A stretch of DNA of 64,000 nucleotides, taken from assembly GCA_900618795.1 (NCBI GenBank), contig UYJD01000007.1, positions 417,788-481,787 on the forward strand. The letters run 5' to 3'. Position 1 is the first letter of the stretch. Each line of letters begins with the position of its first letter. This document shows positions 1-9,898 of this stretch, in pieces. Source of the stretch: Cyanodermella asteris. Its lineage: Eukaryota > Ascomycota > Lecanoromycetes > Ostropales > Stictidaceae. The notes under the pieces are model-generated. The model was not told the DNA's origin. It did not search any database and saw only the letters and a program-made list of their open reading frames with translations. The position numbers and the translations under genes are program-made.

Positions 1-882
1 GCTTCTCGTCATCGTGTTCGATTGCAGGCTTGTCATCGTCAAATTGGCCGTGAAGCTAGTTCGCGCCGAGTTGAGAAAAGAGCTGCTTCTCGGTATCGTG
101 ATTGGCGGAGCCCTTGTCCTCGTGGAGGAGGCTGCAGCGCTCGCAATTGCGGTGAGACTTTTCGTCTGGACTTCAGCAGACGAACTGGACGTTGTTGTAC
201 GGTCACGAGTGTATCGCACTGGGGGAGTTGCACTCGCCACGAAGACCGACGTGGTGCTGCGGGCTCTGGATTGCTCCGAGGCCAGAAATGAGGCTGGTGG
301 GGCGAGCGTTGCGGGAGAAGCGCTCAGAGTTGATGTTGTGGACCGCGAGTCGGCAGACTCTGTTAAGAATTCATCTGAAGGCGGCAGGGAATCAACTGGT
401 ACTGTCAAGTCCGCGGCATCGTCAATCCTGTATGCTACGTAGCTTCCTTCTCGCCAGGTCAAATTTGGAGTCTCTTGTTCCTCGCGACTTGAAGTCACTC
501 CTAGTGCCTGCAAGGCGCAAACGCCACGGAGACCAGGATGTGCGTTCGAAGAGTTGTCAAAACGGACTGCAACACAATCGTTCAAAGCGTCACAGCTGTG
601 AATGCACGAGACAAGATTCGGAGGAGTCGTGATCTTCAAGGTTTGCCCTTCAAAGTCGGCGTTGCAGTATGTGCGAAACAACGTTCGGTTCGTGACCGAA
701 AAGACGTTGTCGCATCTTGCCTGGTCGGTTGATATTGGCAAGGCTGATGTGGCGTCGCTCGCTTGAGTAGCTTCTGTACCAGAGCTGAGACTGAGAGGCG
801 AACCTGCCGTCGTCTGAAACCGAGCAGCAACCTGCGATAAGTATATGGCTAAGCTCGTCGAGGCCCATGTTTTCGACCGCAT
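1..882 (-). CDS. Secreted PAN/Apple-like domain protein (3' end off the window)
   Basis: An open minus-strand frame runs from an ATG at 882 to the window edge without a stop (294 codons seen). The N-terminus (MRSKTWASTSLAIYLSQVAA) resembles a short signal peptide. Residues about 57-140 have the cysteine layout of fungal PAN/Apple-like modules: C57, C73, C93, C97, C103 and C122, with a 'SCIHSCDALNDCVAVRF' core. From about residue 145 onward the protein is rich in Ser, Thr, Ala and Pro, as in O-glycosylated stalks of cell-wall or surface proteins; a membrane anchor or GPI signal could lie beyond the edge. In this family the domain usually binds protein or carbohydrate, but no ligand can be inferred. 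The overlapping plus-strand frames lack recognisable domains. Confidence is good for a secreted Cys-rich protein and lower for the exact domain name. Confidence 0.72.
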   Translation of the reverse strand, partial: MRSKTWASTSLAIYLSQVAARFQTTAGSPLSLSSGTEATQASDATSALPISTDQARCDNVFSVTNRTLFRTYCNADFEGQTLKITTPPNLVSCIHSCDALNDCVAVRFDNSSNAHPGLRGVCALQALGVTSSREEQETPNLTWREGSYVAYRIDDAADLTVPVDSLPPSDEFLTESADSRSTTSTLSASPATLAPPASFLASEQSRARSTTSVFVASATPPVRYTRDRTTTSSSSAEVQTKSLTAIASAAASSTRTRAPPITIPRSSSFLNSARTSFTANLTMTSLQSNTMTRS

Positions 883-1166
883 CTTGGTGTCGCAAAAGTC
901 CGTACACGCTTGCATTCGAACCAGCAGATCGGCTCAGACCATATCGAAGTGTCTTCAAAGGATGATCGAAGCAGCTTCGTCGAGCTCCAATGCTGCAAGC
1001 GGTCCATGAACTCAGATCAAAGAGGAAGTCCAAACTCACTCAGGTAAGACATCATTGCATGAGTTGGAATGTACCACTGTGGACACATGGCTGGTTTGTG
1101 TCACCTACCCAAGGGGGACGTGGCGTCGGGTTTTCATTGTTCGAACGCGTCGCTACGGCCGCAAGC

Positions 1167-2998
1167 TCATTGCTGAGCGTCATCCAGCAGCGATTGTAGT
1201 GCTTGGCTCGCCTTTTGCGGATCCAGCTTGCCTCCACTCTCGCGCATCATTCTGCCGACAAGGAATTGAAGCTTCCCTTTCTGGCCGGATCTCACCTTTT
1301 CGACAACGTCGGCATGATCTGCCACGACAGCGGTTGCAGCATCTCGGTACTGATCCTCTGATAGGTCTGGGATCGCGAGGTCGTCGTCAGACACGATTTG
1401 TGTCACAGGCCGAGGGTCGCCGTCAAAGAGCATACCGAGGAGCTGTTTGGCTGTTTTTCCAGAAATCTTCTTGTTGTTGTTCAAGTTGATGATTGACCCA
1501 AGCTCGGATGGGTTGATACGCGATGCATCGAATTCTTGTTGAGTGGTGCTGAACAGGCCGCCCAGCTCGTGCAGGACCCTGGTGTGGTCAGTAAAGTCGT
1601 TGATTGTGGTGTACGACTTACCAATTCGCAGCCATCTGCCCGGCGACTAATGCCTCGTCATCTACAGCCTCGACGACTTGATGGAAAAAGTCCAGGCGCG
1701 AGCCGTCTGCAATGAGTGCCTGAGCATCCAGCTTGCTAATGCCAAAATCGTCGCAAAGGGTGTTGAGCTGTTCGTCGGGAAGAGAAGGTAGAGTGGCGTG
1801 GATGAACCCTGATAGCCCCTAGAGAGTCAGCATCGCCCTTGAATGGATAATTGAAACGTACTGTAGATATCAGGAGATTGGGAATATCAGGGTCCGGCAT
1901 GTATCTGTAATCGACCTCGCCCTCCTTGCCTCGAAGGCGAACGGTCTCTGTGCTGCCGAGAGTCCATCCTCTGGTCTCTCCTTGAATCTCTCCGCCGTCT
2001 TGAAGAATCATGATTTGACGGTTGCGCTCCGCAATTATTGCATCCTCGACCGCTTTGAAGCTGCTGAGATTCTTGATTTCTGTGCGTTGACCCAATCCGG
2101 ACAATCCCGCGTATGAGTGCGAACCGGGTTTGCTGTTCTTGAGCCGCACGGAAACGTTGACATCAGCGCGCAAGCCACCAAGTTCGAGGCCGGTAGTTAC
2201 TGCATTGACGGCGAGGAGGAGTTGCGATACTTTGCGTACGTATGCCGAAGCGGTTTTGGGGTGGTGGATTTGTGGCAAGCTGATGATTTCAATCAGGGGG
2301 TGTCCAACTCGATTGAAGTCGAGCAAGACGGTGTCAGGTGGTTGTTGGGTAGTTTTAGCGGTGTCCTGCTCCAGCTGAACTTGCTTGATGCCGATTTCGA
2401 TGGGCTTGTCATCGGCGATGCCGTCGTGTGGATACAGCCTGAGCTTACCGTTGCGGGCGAAAGGTTCGTAGTATTGCGTGATCTGGTATCCGGCTGGCTG
2501 ATCGTGATAGAAGTAATGCTTGCGATCAAATTTGCTTCTCTTGTGGACGCGACATTTGAGAGCAGTCGCCGCACGAAGAGCTGGAATGAGAACCTCGGGC
2601 TGGAAGATGGGCTGGCTTCCTGGATATGCAAGGTCGAAGGGTGCGACCAATGAGTTCGGCCGTTGTTCCGTATCGGCACGTGCAGAGGAGAAGAGTTTGT
2701 GTTCTGTGTTTAGCTGTGCGTGAATCTCAATTCCGACTGTCAACTCCCATTTGTCGATGGTCCGTTGGGAGAGCTTCGACCTTTTTGGACCGTTACCGGA
2801 TTGTGCATTTCGAGCAAGTTTGGTCTGCTCCTTGAGTTTTTTGCGAAAGGATTGAACATTGGGGTTTGGCTTAATCTCAGGAACTGAGTCTGATGCAATC
2901 TCTTGAGCGATGTGAAGTGAGCGGCATGCCGGTATTCGTTTTGGGGGCTTTGGAACTGTCCGCTTGCGAATGAGATGGCCAAGACGGTTGCGCAACAT
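1167..2998 (-). CDS. PET112: Glutamyl-tRNA(Gln) amidotransferase subunit B, mitochondrial
   Basis: GatB subunit of the GatCAB/GatFAB amidotransferase, which converts Glu-tRNA(Gln) to Gln-tRNA(Gln) in mitochondria. Three exons: 2998-1862, 1818-1622 and 1578-1167, with 43-base introns at 1819-1861 and 1579-1621; joined they give about 581 residues in one frame. Family landmarks include '[14 protein letters not shown]', '[17 protein letters not shown]', '[17 protein letters not shown]' and '[13 protein letters not shown]'. The last exon is the C-terminal GatB/YqeY helical tail. The frame stays open upstream to 3040, but the first ATG in it is at 2998, and the sequence that follows ([13 protein letters not shown]) is basic and lacks acidic residues, as expected for a mitochondrial presequence. 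It is tail-to-head with the PAN-like gene, 284 bases apart. Confidence 0.93.
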
Positions 2999-4247
2999 CT
3001 GGACAGCGAAAAGGGAACCAAGATGGAGTGCACAGTCCAACTTCGGCCGCCAACGCTCAAAAAAAAAAAGACAGAAAGATGCAGTGAAGTATTTGGGAAG
3101 CTTTTTTAGAGACGGAGAGGATGGGTTGAGCTAATTTCCTGAAAAGGTTAGCAGCATCTTCTGAGCACGGACCGTGCAAGTTATTGCCTTGAGTGACAGT
3201 ACCTTGAGCTCATGGAGAGCCAAGGTAACACTACCAAAATCACCGGACAATACTGGGTTCAGAAGGTAAACTACGGTCACAGAGGCTTGTGTGAACATGA
3301 AATATCTGGGGCAATTTTCGCCCGCAAGATATTGACCATCTTCGTTTGGTGATGAAGCGGTACCTCACACACCACGAAGGTCACGATGATGAGCTGAAAC
3401 TTCCTTCGGAGCGACGATGGTTTGATTCTAGAAGTCCGAAATATCTCGTTCCATGGCTGCAGCGGCGAGCGATTTGTTTCAACCTGTTTGCATGAACTAG
3501 TCGTTACGCGACCACGAGAAGAGATGTCTTGCGCCTTTGCTTTCAACTCATTATCTGATTCGGTGCTTCTCACTGAATGTTCTGCTCTATTTCGTTCCTG
3601 CTTCGAACCCCTCATGGATGCTGGGCCACATGCACATGCTTGCAGAAAGCCGCTGTCCTGTGAATGCTCATGGTGGAGCGGTCGTAGCGCCGAGCAGGTC
3701 ATTCGACTGGCAGGACCGATAGCTCTTGCATCTTGGCGTGGACCGTATGCCAGGAAGGCAGGGAATCACACTCTACTCGGACAATTGAGCACGTAAATGC
3801 ACGGTACCGGCCAACGAATCAGCCCGGCATGTTTTCGTGCGAGAACGGCCGTAACGCATGGGACGAGGACTTCTCGGCTTCGCGATGCTAACGCTGACGA
3901 GAGCGTAGACACGCACTGGCCTGTGCTTGAGCTTTGTAAGGATCTGTCAGATAGCCGTCAATCCGTGAACGAGTTTGCCGTTGGGATCGCATGTGGTAGG
4001 CGAAAACGATGTTGACAAAGCAACGATGAAGCTTGGCGGCTCCGTTTCGTTGAGCTGAGCATGACGTCGACTCAATCCGCCTACAATTCCCGCTTCCTCC
4101 AACAACAGTACAACGTACACATTACCGAATTCTGACTCTCGGCCCCCTCGGCCCTGCTCCGAACCCTGTCAAGATGCTTGCTGCCCTTATTGACTGGTTC
4201 CTGGTCCTTTGGATCACCAGACAATCTCCGTATACTTGAGCCCCGCG
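2999..4247. other. Intergenic, divergent promoter region
   Basis: About 1.2 kb between the divergently transcribed GatB and NADH dehydrogenase genes. It has an A-run near 3060-3070 and otherwise mixed composition. Frames of up to about 140 codons occur on both strands (for example minus 3277-3702), but none has a recognisable domain. I see no RNA gene. It probably holds both promoters. Confidence 0.5.
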
Positions 4248-5768
4248 ATGCTTCACACCGTTCTGAGACCAGCATTACCACGACTTCGCTTGAGCCAGCG
4301 ACGATGGCGGTCCATGGCAGAAATCGATCGTCTGCAGGGGAATCGTGAAAGAGTTGTGATATTGGGATCCGGCTGGGGTGGATATGTTCTGTCAAGGCAG
4401 CTCGATACGAAAAAGTACCAAGTAGTGCTCGTCTCGCCTCGGCCATATTTTGTCTTTACGCCTTTGTTGAGTGGGACTTGTGTCGGCACGCTCGAGTTTC
4501 GCAACGTCCTCGAACCGGTCAGGGATCGTACGCATGATCTCCACTACATGCAGGCATGGGGTGACGCCATTGACTTTAACGCGAAGACGCTCAGGGTGGA
4601 GGAGAACTTGGTTGATGAGGCTCAGAAGGTGCTGATGGCCAACGCGCGGTATGAGAATCTTGCGAGTGGAAAGTCGATTGACGTGGATTTGAGACAAGGG
4701 ACGAAATGGGATGTGGCGTATGACAAGCTTGTTGTTGCGGTGGGGTGCTACAATCAGACCTTCAACACGCCGGGTATGAAAGAGAATGCATTCTTCTTGA
4801 AAGATGCTGGAGACGCGCGTCGGATACGGACGAGAGTTCTGGAATGCTTTGAGCTTGCCGCGCTGCCGACGACGAGTGACGAAATGAAGCGGAATCTGCT
4901 GCACTTTGCGATTGTTGGGGGTGGACCGACGGGGATGGAGTTTGCGGCTGAGCTGACAGATCTTGTCCACAATGACATGGGACGGCTGTATCCGGGATGC
5001 AAGAAGCACATCAAGGTTACGGTCTACGATGTGGCGTCGATGATTTTGAGTATGTTTGATGAGAGGCTGGAGAAGTACGCCGAGACTGTTTTTAGGAGGT
5101 CTGGGGTGGATATCCGCACGAACCATCACGTTGAGGAGCTGAGGCCCGGGCTGCCCTCGCGTCCGGATGGGAGTGTTGCGAACTTGCTTGCGGCCGAGGG
5201 GTGTTATACAATCAAGACGAAGGAAGAGGGGGAGGTCGGCGTTGGGTTGTGTGTGTGGAGCACCGGACTGATGATGAACCCGTTTGCGGAGCGTGAGATT
5301 GAAAAGGTCCGCGAGGTGAAGGGTACGGAGTGGAAAGTCGCCAAGCATCCGAAGACTCACGGTTTCTTGGTCAATGACCAGCTTCGGGTGCAGCTTGAGA
5401 GTGGTTCTCAGCGGAATGTGTTGCAGGATGTGTTTGCGCTTGGTGATAATGCGGTGGTCGAAGGTTTGAACTTGCCTGCGACCGCCCAGACGGCCAATCA
5501 GGAAGCTCTGTGGCTTGCGAAGAGGTTCAACAAAGGCGATATCGAGAAGCAGCACTTTACATTCCGCAATCTGGGTGTCATGACCTACATTGGTGGATCG
5601 AAGGGCTTGTTTCAGGGTGGCAAGGCAGGAAAGTTGAGTGGTAGAATGGCTTGGATTATGTGGCGGACGGCCTATGTGACGATGGCGTTGTCGTGGCGGA
5701 ACAAGCTTGTGATTCCGTTCTACTGGTTCATCAACTGGCTGTTTGGGAGGGATATTTCCCGGTTTTGA
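4248..5768 (+). CDS. Alternative (type II) NADH:ubiquinone oxidoreductase
   Basis: Single-subunit, rotenone-insensitive mitochondrial NADH dehydrogenase that passes electrons from NADH to ubiquinone without pumping protons. About 506 residues, one exon. The first in-frame ATG is 4248; its N-terminus (MLHTVLRPALPRLRLSQRRW) is arginine-rich and lacks acidic residues, like a matrix-targeting presequence. Two dinucleotide-binding folds are visible: FAD-binding 'GSGWGG' at about residues 40-45 and NAD-binding 'IVGGGPTGMEFAAEL' near 225. 'DVFALGDNA' and 'PATAQTANQEALWLAKRFN' are the usual C-terminal FAD and quinone-side motifs. There is no EF-hand insertion, so a calcium-regulated external enzyme is unlikely; the sequence does not decide between the internal (Ndi1-like) and external (Nde-like) side. 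Confidence 0.93.
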   Translation: MLHTVLRPALPRLRLSQRRWRSMAEIDRLQGNRERVVILGSGWGGYVLSRQLDTKKYQVVLVSPRPYFVFTPLLSGTCVGTLEFRNVLEPVRDRTHDLHYMQAWGDAIDFNAKTLRVEENLVDEAQKVLMANARYENLASGKSIDVDLRQGTKWDVAYDKLVVAVGCYNQTFNTPGMKENAFFLKDAGDARRIRTRVLECFELAALPTTSDEMKRNLLHFAIVGGGPTGMEFAAELTDLVHNDMGRLYPGCKKHIKVTVYDVASMILSMFDERLEKYAETVFRRSGVDIRTNHHVEELRPGLPSRPDGSVANLLAAEGCYTIKTKEEGEVGVGLCVWSTGLMMNPFAEREIEKVREVKGTEWKVAKHPKTHGFLVNDQLRVQLESGSQRNVLQDVFALGDNAVVEGLNLPATAQTANQEALWLAKRFNKGDIEKQHFTFRNLGVMTYIGGSKGLFQGGKAGKLSGRMAWIMWRTAYVTMALSWRNKLVIPFYWFINWLFGRDISRF

Positions 5769-5989
5769 CAGCCCTACTCGAGGCAGCTTCTTTGTGTAGT
5801 CAATAGCATGGCTTGAAATGATTCTAGACGGTTGATACCGGTTTGCGAAATGCAGTGGAAGGGACAGTGAAGGACAAATCATCATTATTCGTGAGATTGC
5901 CGTGAAGCACCGAGCTGATCAACATCGACGACGGCGCTGCCCATCTAAATAATTCACACAAAAGTTCGGCCTAACCTTTCTCCTAGCGG

Positions 5990-6137
5990 AATAATTAGCT
6001 AAGAGTAAGGGTAATTATACTTTCGGCCTCGTCGTAGCTAATCCTCTATACTAACTATTAAATATACCCGGACGTAGTCTTTGTCGAATCTAACCGACTA
6101 CGATATAGCCTTAAAGCTCTTTATTATAATTATAAAA
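5990..6137. repeat. AT-rich block with RIP-like dinucleotide skew
   Basis: From about 5990 to the assembly gap the sequence becomes AT-rich. In 6001-6137 I count about two dozen TpA, no CpA, a single TpG and about eight CpG. Excess TpA with missing CpA/TpG is the classic mark of repeat-induced point mutation in ascomycetes. The block abuts an assembly gap, which fits a collapsed or mutated repeat, but the original element cannot be identified. Confidence 0.65.
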
Positions 6138-6246
6138 NNNNNNNNNNNNNNNNNNNNNNNNNNNNNNNNNNNNNNNNNNNNNNNNNNNNNNNNNNNNNNN
6201 NNNNNNNNNNNNNNNNNNNNNNNNNNNNNNNNNNNNNNNNNNNNNN
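6138..6246. other. Assembly gap (109 N)
   Basis: A run of 109 undetermined bases between the AT-rich block and an inverted repeat. Any open frame spanning it is an artefact. Confidence 0.99.
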
Positions 6247-6255
6247 CTATATTAC

Positions 6256-6291
6256 CAAATGAAATGTTACTCTCGAGCAACATTTCATTTG
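6256..6291. repeat. Inverted repeat, 13-base arms
   Basis: CAAATGAAATGTT (6256-6268) and its exact reverse complement (6279-6291) are separated by ten bases. The hairpin lies just right of the gap and next to the RIP-like block, so it may be part of the same decayed element. A functional terminator or replication role cannot be shown. Confidence 0.6.
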
Positions 6292-6381
6292 ATCTATAGC
6301 GCTAACTAACAAAAGAAAAGCGCGTAAGACGAGACACGGTACGTGTTAAAACGCAAGGCCAAAAGCGGGTCAGAATAGCGA

Positions 6382-6411
6382 GATAATAGGCCGCTATTGC
6401 GTCCTATTATC
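6382..6411. repeat. Short inverted repeat, 9-base arms
   Basis: GATAATAGG at 6382-6390 and CCTATTATC at 6403-6411 form perfect arms around 12 bases. It lies in sequence unlike the flanking genic DNA, probably the right part of the same relic. No terminal repeat or coding remnant is recognisable. Confidence 0.45.
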
Positions 6412-7273
6412 ATAGAACCTCATAGAATTGATTCTATCTATCATCTATGACTTCGCGAACCGGCCCTAAGCCTAACCCGAAAGCAAAAGCACAGCTGGGT
6501 GGTGGCTGAACATGCAACAGCAGGTTTTATTCGTAGCCGATTTCTACTTGAACCAAGAAAAGCTTGTCTGCTTGTACAGAGCGGTGGGTTCATGGCCGTG
6601 TCACTCGGCAAGAATATGCCAATATATCCGCCAGTTCCGACCGCTGTCGAATTGACAGCAATTGAGTGCGTGCGAGTACATACAGTGCTCCATGAAATAT
6701 GCTTGTGGATGGAAAGTTCTGGGCAGCGTCACAATTTGACCTCCTCGATAATAGACAGGCACCACCAAACAAGCAGAACAGGCATTCAAGACAGCCACTG
6801 CAATTCGCCGATACTTCAAGAATAACGTGATCGCAGAGCAAACATACATCACCCCAGAAATCGTCCAAGCGATCGACATCTACACCCACTCATCTAGTGA
6901 AGCTGCGACAAGGCCGTGGCGTGCACGTGTTGGACGACGAGGGGCAGTTCCTGATTGTCGTGATTCTCCCGTTCCCGCCCATCAAGCAATGACAATGACA
7001 TCACCGACCGATCTGGATCATCACCCTGAATCAGTCATCACTCGCCAGTACAGATGCAGCATCATCCTTGTTTCTACGCCCGGCAACCGAGCGAGGGGCA
7101 TGCGTCCTGTACTGCAGAATACCCTGTACCGTCGTGTTTAAGTGGGCTGCCAGACAAGGCTGCGCGCGCAGCGCAAGCTGGCCGTGAAACAGGGCAGGGC
7201 AGGACAGGGCAGGACTCTGGATCGCTGTACGTCGACAGGGTCCTGGAGTAGACAGGCTAGAACGAAGATGGGA
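6412..7273. other. Intergenic, no gene recognised
   Basis: About 860 bases between the repeat relic and the promoter of the small gene at 7389. A purine-rich stretch of imperfect CAGGG/CAGGA units lies near 7190-7216. Frames of about 90-108 codons on both strands contain no recognisable domain. Confidence 0.45.
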
Positions 7274-7279
7274 TATAAG
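7274..7279 (+). promoter_or_regulatory. TATA-like box of the 61-residue protein gene
   Basis: TATAAG lies 115 bases upstream of the ATG at 7389, followed by a pyrimidine- and A-rich leader without obvious structure. The position fits a short 5' UTR. Inference from sequence only. Confidence 0.45.
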
Positions 7280-7388
7280 TACTCGTTCCTCCTCTTCCTT
7301 GATCCATGCTCCGTACATCCATCCCCACGACCAAAGTACTACATACAAGCGAATCACGACTTCAGATCACTTTCGAAACGTAATCATC

Positions 7389-7680
7389 ATGGCTGACCAG
7401 CAACCCAAGGAGGACTACCTCGACAAGGCCCTCGACGCCGGCGAGAAGCACTTTGGCAAGGTGCGACTGCGCTGCTGCGCTGCCATCGAGTGCACCTACT
7501 AACGTCTTTCCTAGGGCAAGATTGACCCGGCCAAGCAGCGTGAGACCAACGAGAAGATCACCGACAAGGCCCGTGGCATGTTCGAGAAGGTCACTGGGTA
7601 TGTACATGTCGTCAATGTGTTCGACGGTGTAATTGCTAACACCCCACAGCAAGCAGGTGCCTGAAAAGTTCTCCAACTAG
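7389..7680 (+). CDS. Small hydrophilic conserved-type fungal protein (61 aa)
   Basis: Three exons: 7389-7460, 7515-7597 and 7650-7680. The introns have GT...AG ends and clear branch points (TACTAAC in the first, GCTAAC in the second). The product is 61 residues, very hydrophilic and Lys/Glu/Asp-rich (MADQQPKEDYLDKALDAGEK ... FEKVTGKQVPEKFSN), with no signal peptide or membrane segment, and probably helical or disordered. It resembles the short charged cytosolic proteins often abundant in ascomycetes under stress or in spores, but I cannot assign a named family. The strong ATG context (CATCATGG) and the nearby TATA-like box support a real, possibly highly expressed gene. Confidence 0.75.
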
Positions 7681-7938
7681 GGGATTCTCTATGTACCATA
7701 GTGGCCTGAATGGCCTGATACGAGCACAATGAAATACATGTGAAAGTTTGATGAAACCATGTTCCATTGTGCAGCGCTTCATTTGCGCTGCCATGTGATA
7801 TAAAGCTACATTTGCGAGCGCCGTGCGCATCTTCCTGACCGAATGTTTCCCTCCCTTGGTATCATGTTTTGTGACATCCCAACCTGTAGAACGCCACCCT
7901 ATAATATATACAACCGTCGAAAAAATTGGTCTCAAGTC

Positions 7939-8599
7939 TTATTCGAAATCGTCGTTTGCGACCTGGTATGCCATGACCCATATCCATACCAGAAAGACCA
8001 GAGAGACGATGTAAAGCGCGAATGTAGCTTGCCAAAGGGAACCTGTTGCAATGTCAGCAATAGTCCACATTGAAGACCGAGGGCGGACCCACATATCGTT
8101 GACTGCGCCAGATACGCGAGAGACTGTACTGTTGCGCCATTCGCCGCCAGGTCAGACGCACTACACATGGAACTCGCACCATTGGGCCCAAACAACTCAA
8201 TCGCCTCCTCAATCAAGCCCGTCAAGTTGAGGACGAACAGGATGAAGGAGCCGACCAGCACAATGTTCGGAATGAGCTTGTTGTTATTCCGCAGCACGAC
8301 AAGGACGATGAGGAAGAAGGTGCCCAATGCGCTGATGGTGACTGCGTACGGGAAGAGCCTGGAAAAGCCGGATTGTTAGTTATCTCGCTTTCGCAAGAGC
8401 GTTTTTCGTTCGACTGCGCTGTGAAGACTTACCATGGCTGGCCGAGTCCCATTGTCGACTGAATGCTCATGAAGGCTGCGAAGACACCGAGTTGGAAGGT
8501 CTCGATGTACCACATTACAAACCACCATACTGAGAGCTGTGCTTCTGGCCATATGTACTTGTGGATGAGCTCTGTGGTCACGATTCGTTCGGTCGGCAT
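7939..8599 (-). CDS. Four-pass membrane protein (MARVEL-like topology)
   Basis: Three exons: 8599-8433, 8358-8093 and 8042-7939. Introns at 8359-8432 and 8043-8092 have GT...AG ends and keep frame, giving 178 residues. Hydrophobic segments lie at about residues 15-45, 56-80, 85-115 and 145-170. A loop between the third and fourth contains two cysteines, and the C-terminus (QVANDDFE) is short and polar. Start MPTERIVTTELIHK fits a cytosolic N-terminus before the first helix. The layout and length resemble small fungal four-helix MARVEL-like proteins; no catalytic residues are visible. The last exon is clear because 'LWQATFALYIVSLVFLVWIW' only becomes readable after splicing. Confidence 0.75.
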
Positions 8600-9898
8600 C
8601 TTGGATGAGTTTGCGTGATGTGCGCCGTGTACGGGAGTGTTCAGGTTCCGGGCAACTTGTCCAACTCTTTCAAACGTAGATTCGTATGGATTTCGCAAGC
8701 CGGCGTCGGATATGGAACTGAAGCTGACTGTATATGCGAGAGCAATGTGCCTGATATAGTGGACCGCAGACAGTTTTCCTCTGGTTGGGGTGTTTCTTGC
8801 GGGGAATTGATCAGGTCAGGCTGTCGCAAGCTTGGGCGGCGATGGGTTCGAAGTGGAAGCGAAACGGCAGAGCGCGCAATGTGAGGGAGAAGAGAAGGAC
8901 GGCCGGCGAAAGCAGCTTGCGTCAGCAACGCAGCAACGATGCCTTGGAGAAAGGAGATGGTGACAAGTTACGGAAAGTAGATGAAGCGTCGAATGAGACA
9001 TACAGCGCGACTGACGTACGGTCCTCTTGGGCGCCAAGCGAGAGTCGGTCGCCTCGAGACGAGGAGGCTGGGGATGCGCGGGCGGATGCGCGGGCGGAGT
9101 CGTCGCCGCAGCTTCGCCGCGTGTCGAAGCCGGGACGGGGTGGCTGGGCAACGTGGGCAACAACATGGGTTCTCAGGTTTTCGACACACGAGCTTCGAAT
9201 TGATGCCTTGAAATGATTTGGCTGCAACGGGTCTGATTTTCGTGAGCAACTTTCAAAAGGAATGCGATGCTCTTTGCATGAAATTGGTATTCGAGGTACA
9301 TATTGCCATACCCCTGCATGTTGCCGATTTCTAGTAGAGGTTACGTAGAGAACTCGATCATGAATTGCACACTTCGGACCCCGGGCCTGCCATACGGAAC
9401 TAAAGTTCTCATGGTCTGAAGTTTTGAAAATTGCGGAACATGGAATTGAGTAGATTTGTGTTGCTGAGTGGTAGCGTGGGAAGCTCGGAATTAATTCGAC
9501 AGTGGGCTGGTTGTATCTGTTCCCTACCGACTCACCCGGGATCTTACGATCAGGGGCCGGCTCAGGGCTAAGGCAGCTGTTTCACCCTTGAATGTTCCCC
9601 TATCACCACTGTCTCGACCACCTACGAGCGACACGGCTCTCACTGATCCATTTCACGGTGAAAAGAATTCACGCCAAGCCGCTTCGTGAATGGCACTCAC
9701 GCCTTCCACACCTGTTTCGCTGCGAATTACTGGAAATCTTATGCCCAGCACATGTTCTACCTATGATATATTTCAGCACTTGATGCGTCGACCTCACTTC
9801 TCAAATTCTGAAAGGGACTTCTACTTTGACTTGACGCGCTCAAAACGCGCTCCAATCCGAACCACCCTCGAGCATGAGCCTCACCCAAGGATCACAGT
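8600..9898. other. Intergenic, divergent promoter region
   Basis: About 1.3 kb between the divergent membrane-protein and APC1 genes. A GC-rich stretch near 9068-9110 contains two copies of a 12-base unit (GGATGCGCGGGC). Frames of up to about 143 codons overlap on both strands and look like composition artefacts. No RNA gene seen. Confidence 0.45.

Noticed and set aside
2117-2653. 178-codon plus frame opposite GatB
   Set aside because: Shadow of GatB exon 1, whose motifs are on the minus strand.
4392-5885. 497-codon minus frame opposite the NADH dehydrogenase
   Set aside because: It is antisense to a clear enzyme, rich in Arg, His and Pro without domains; the plus strand explains the conservation.
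6081-6299. Frames spanning the run of N
   Set aside because: They exist only because undetermined bases contain no stop.
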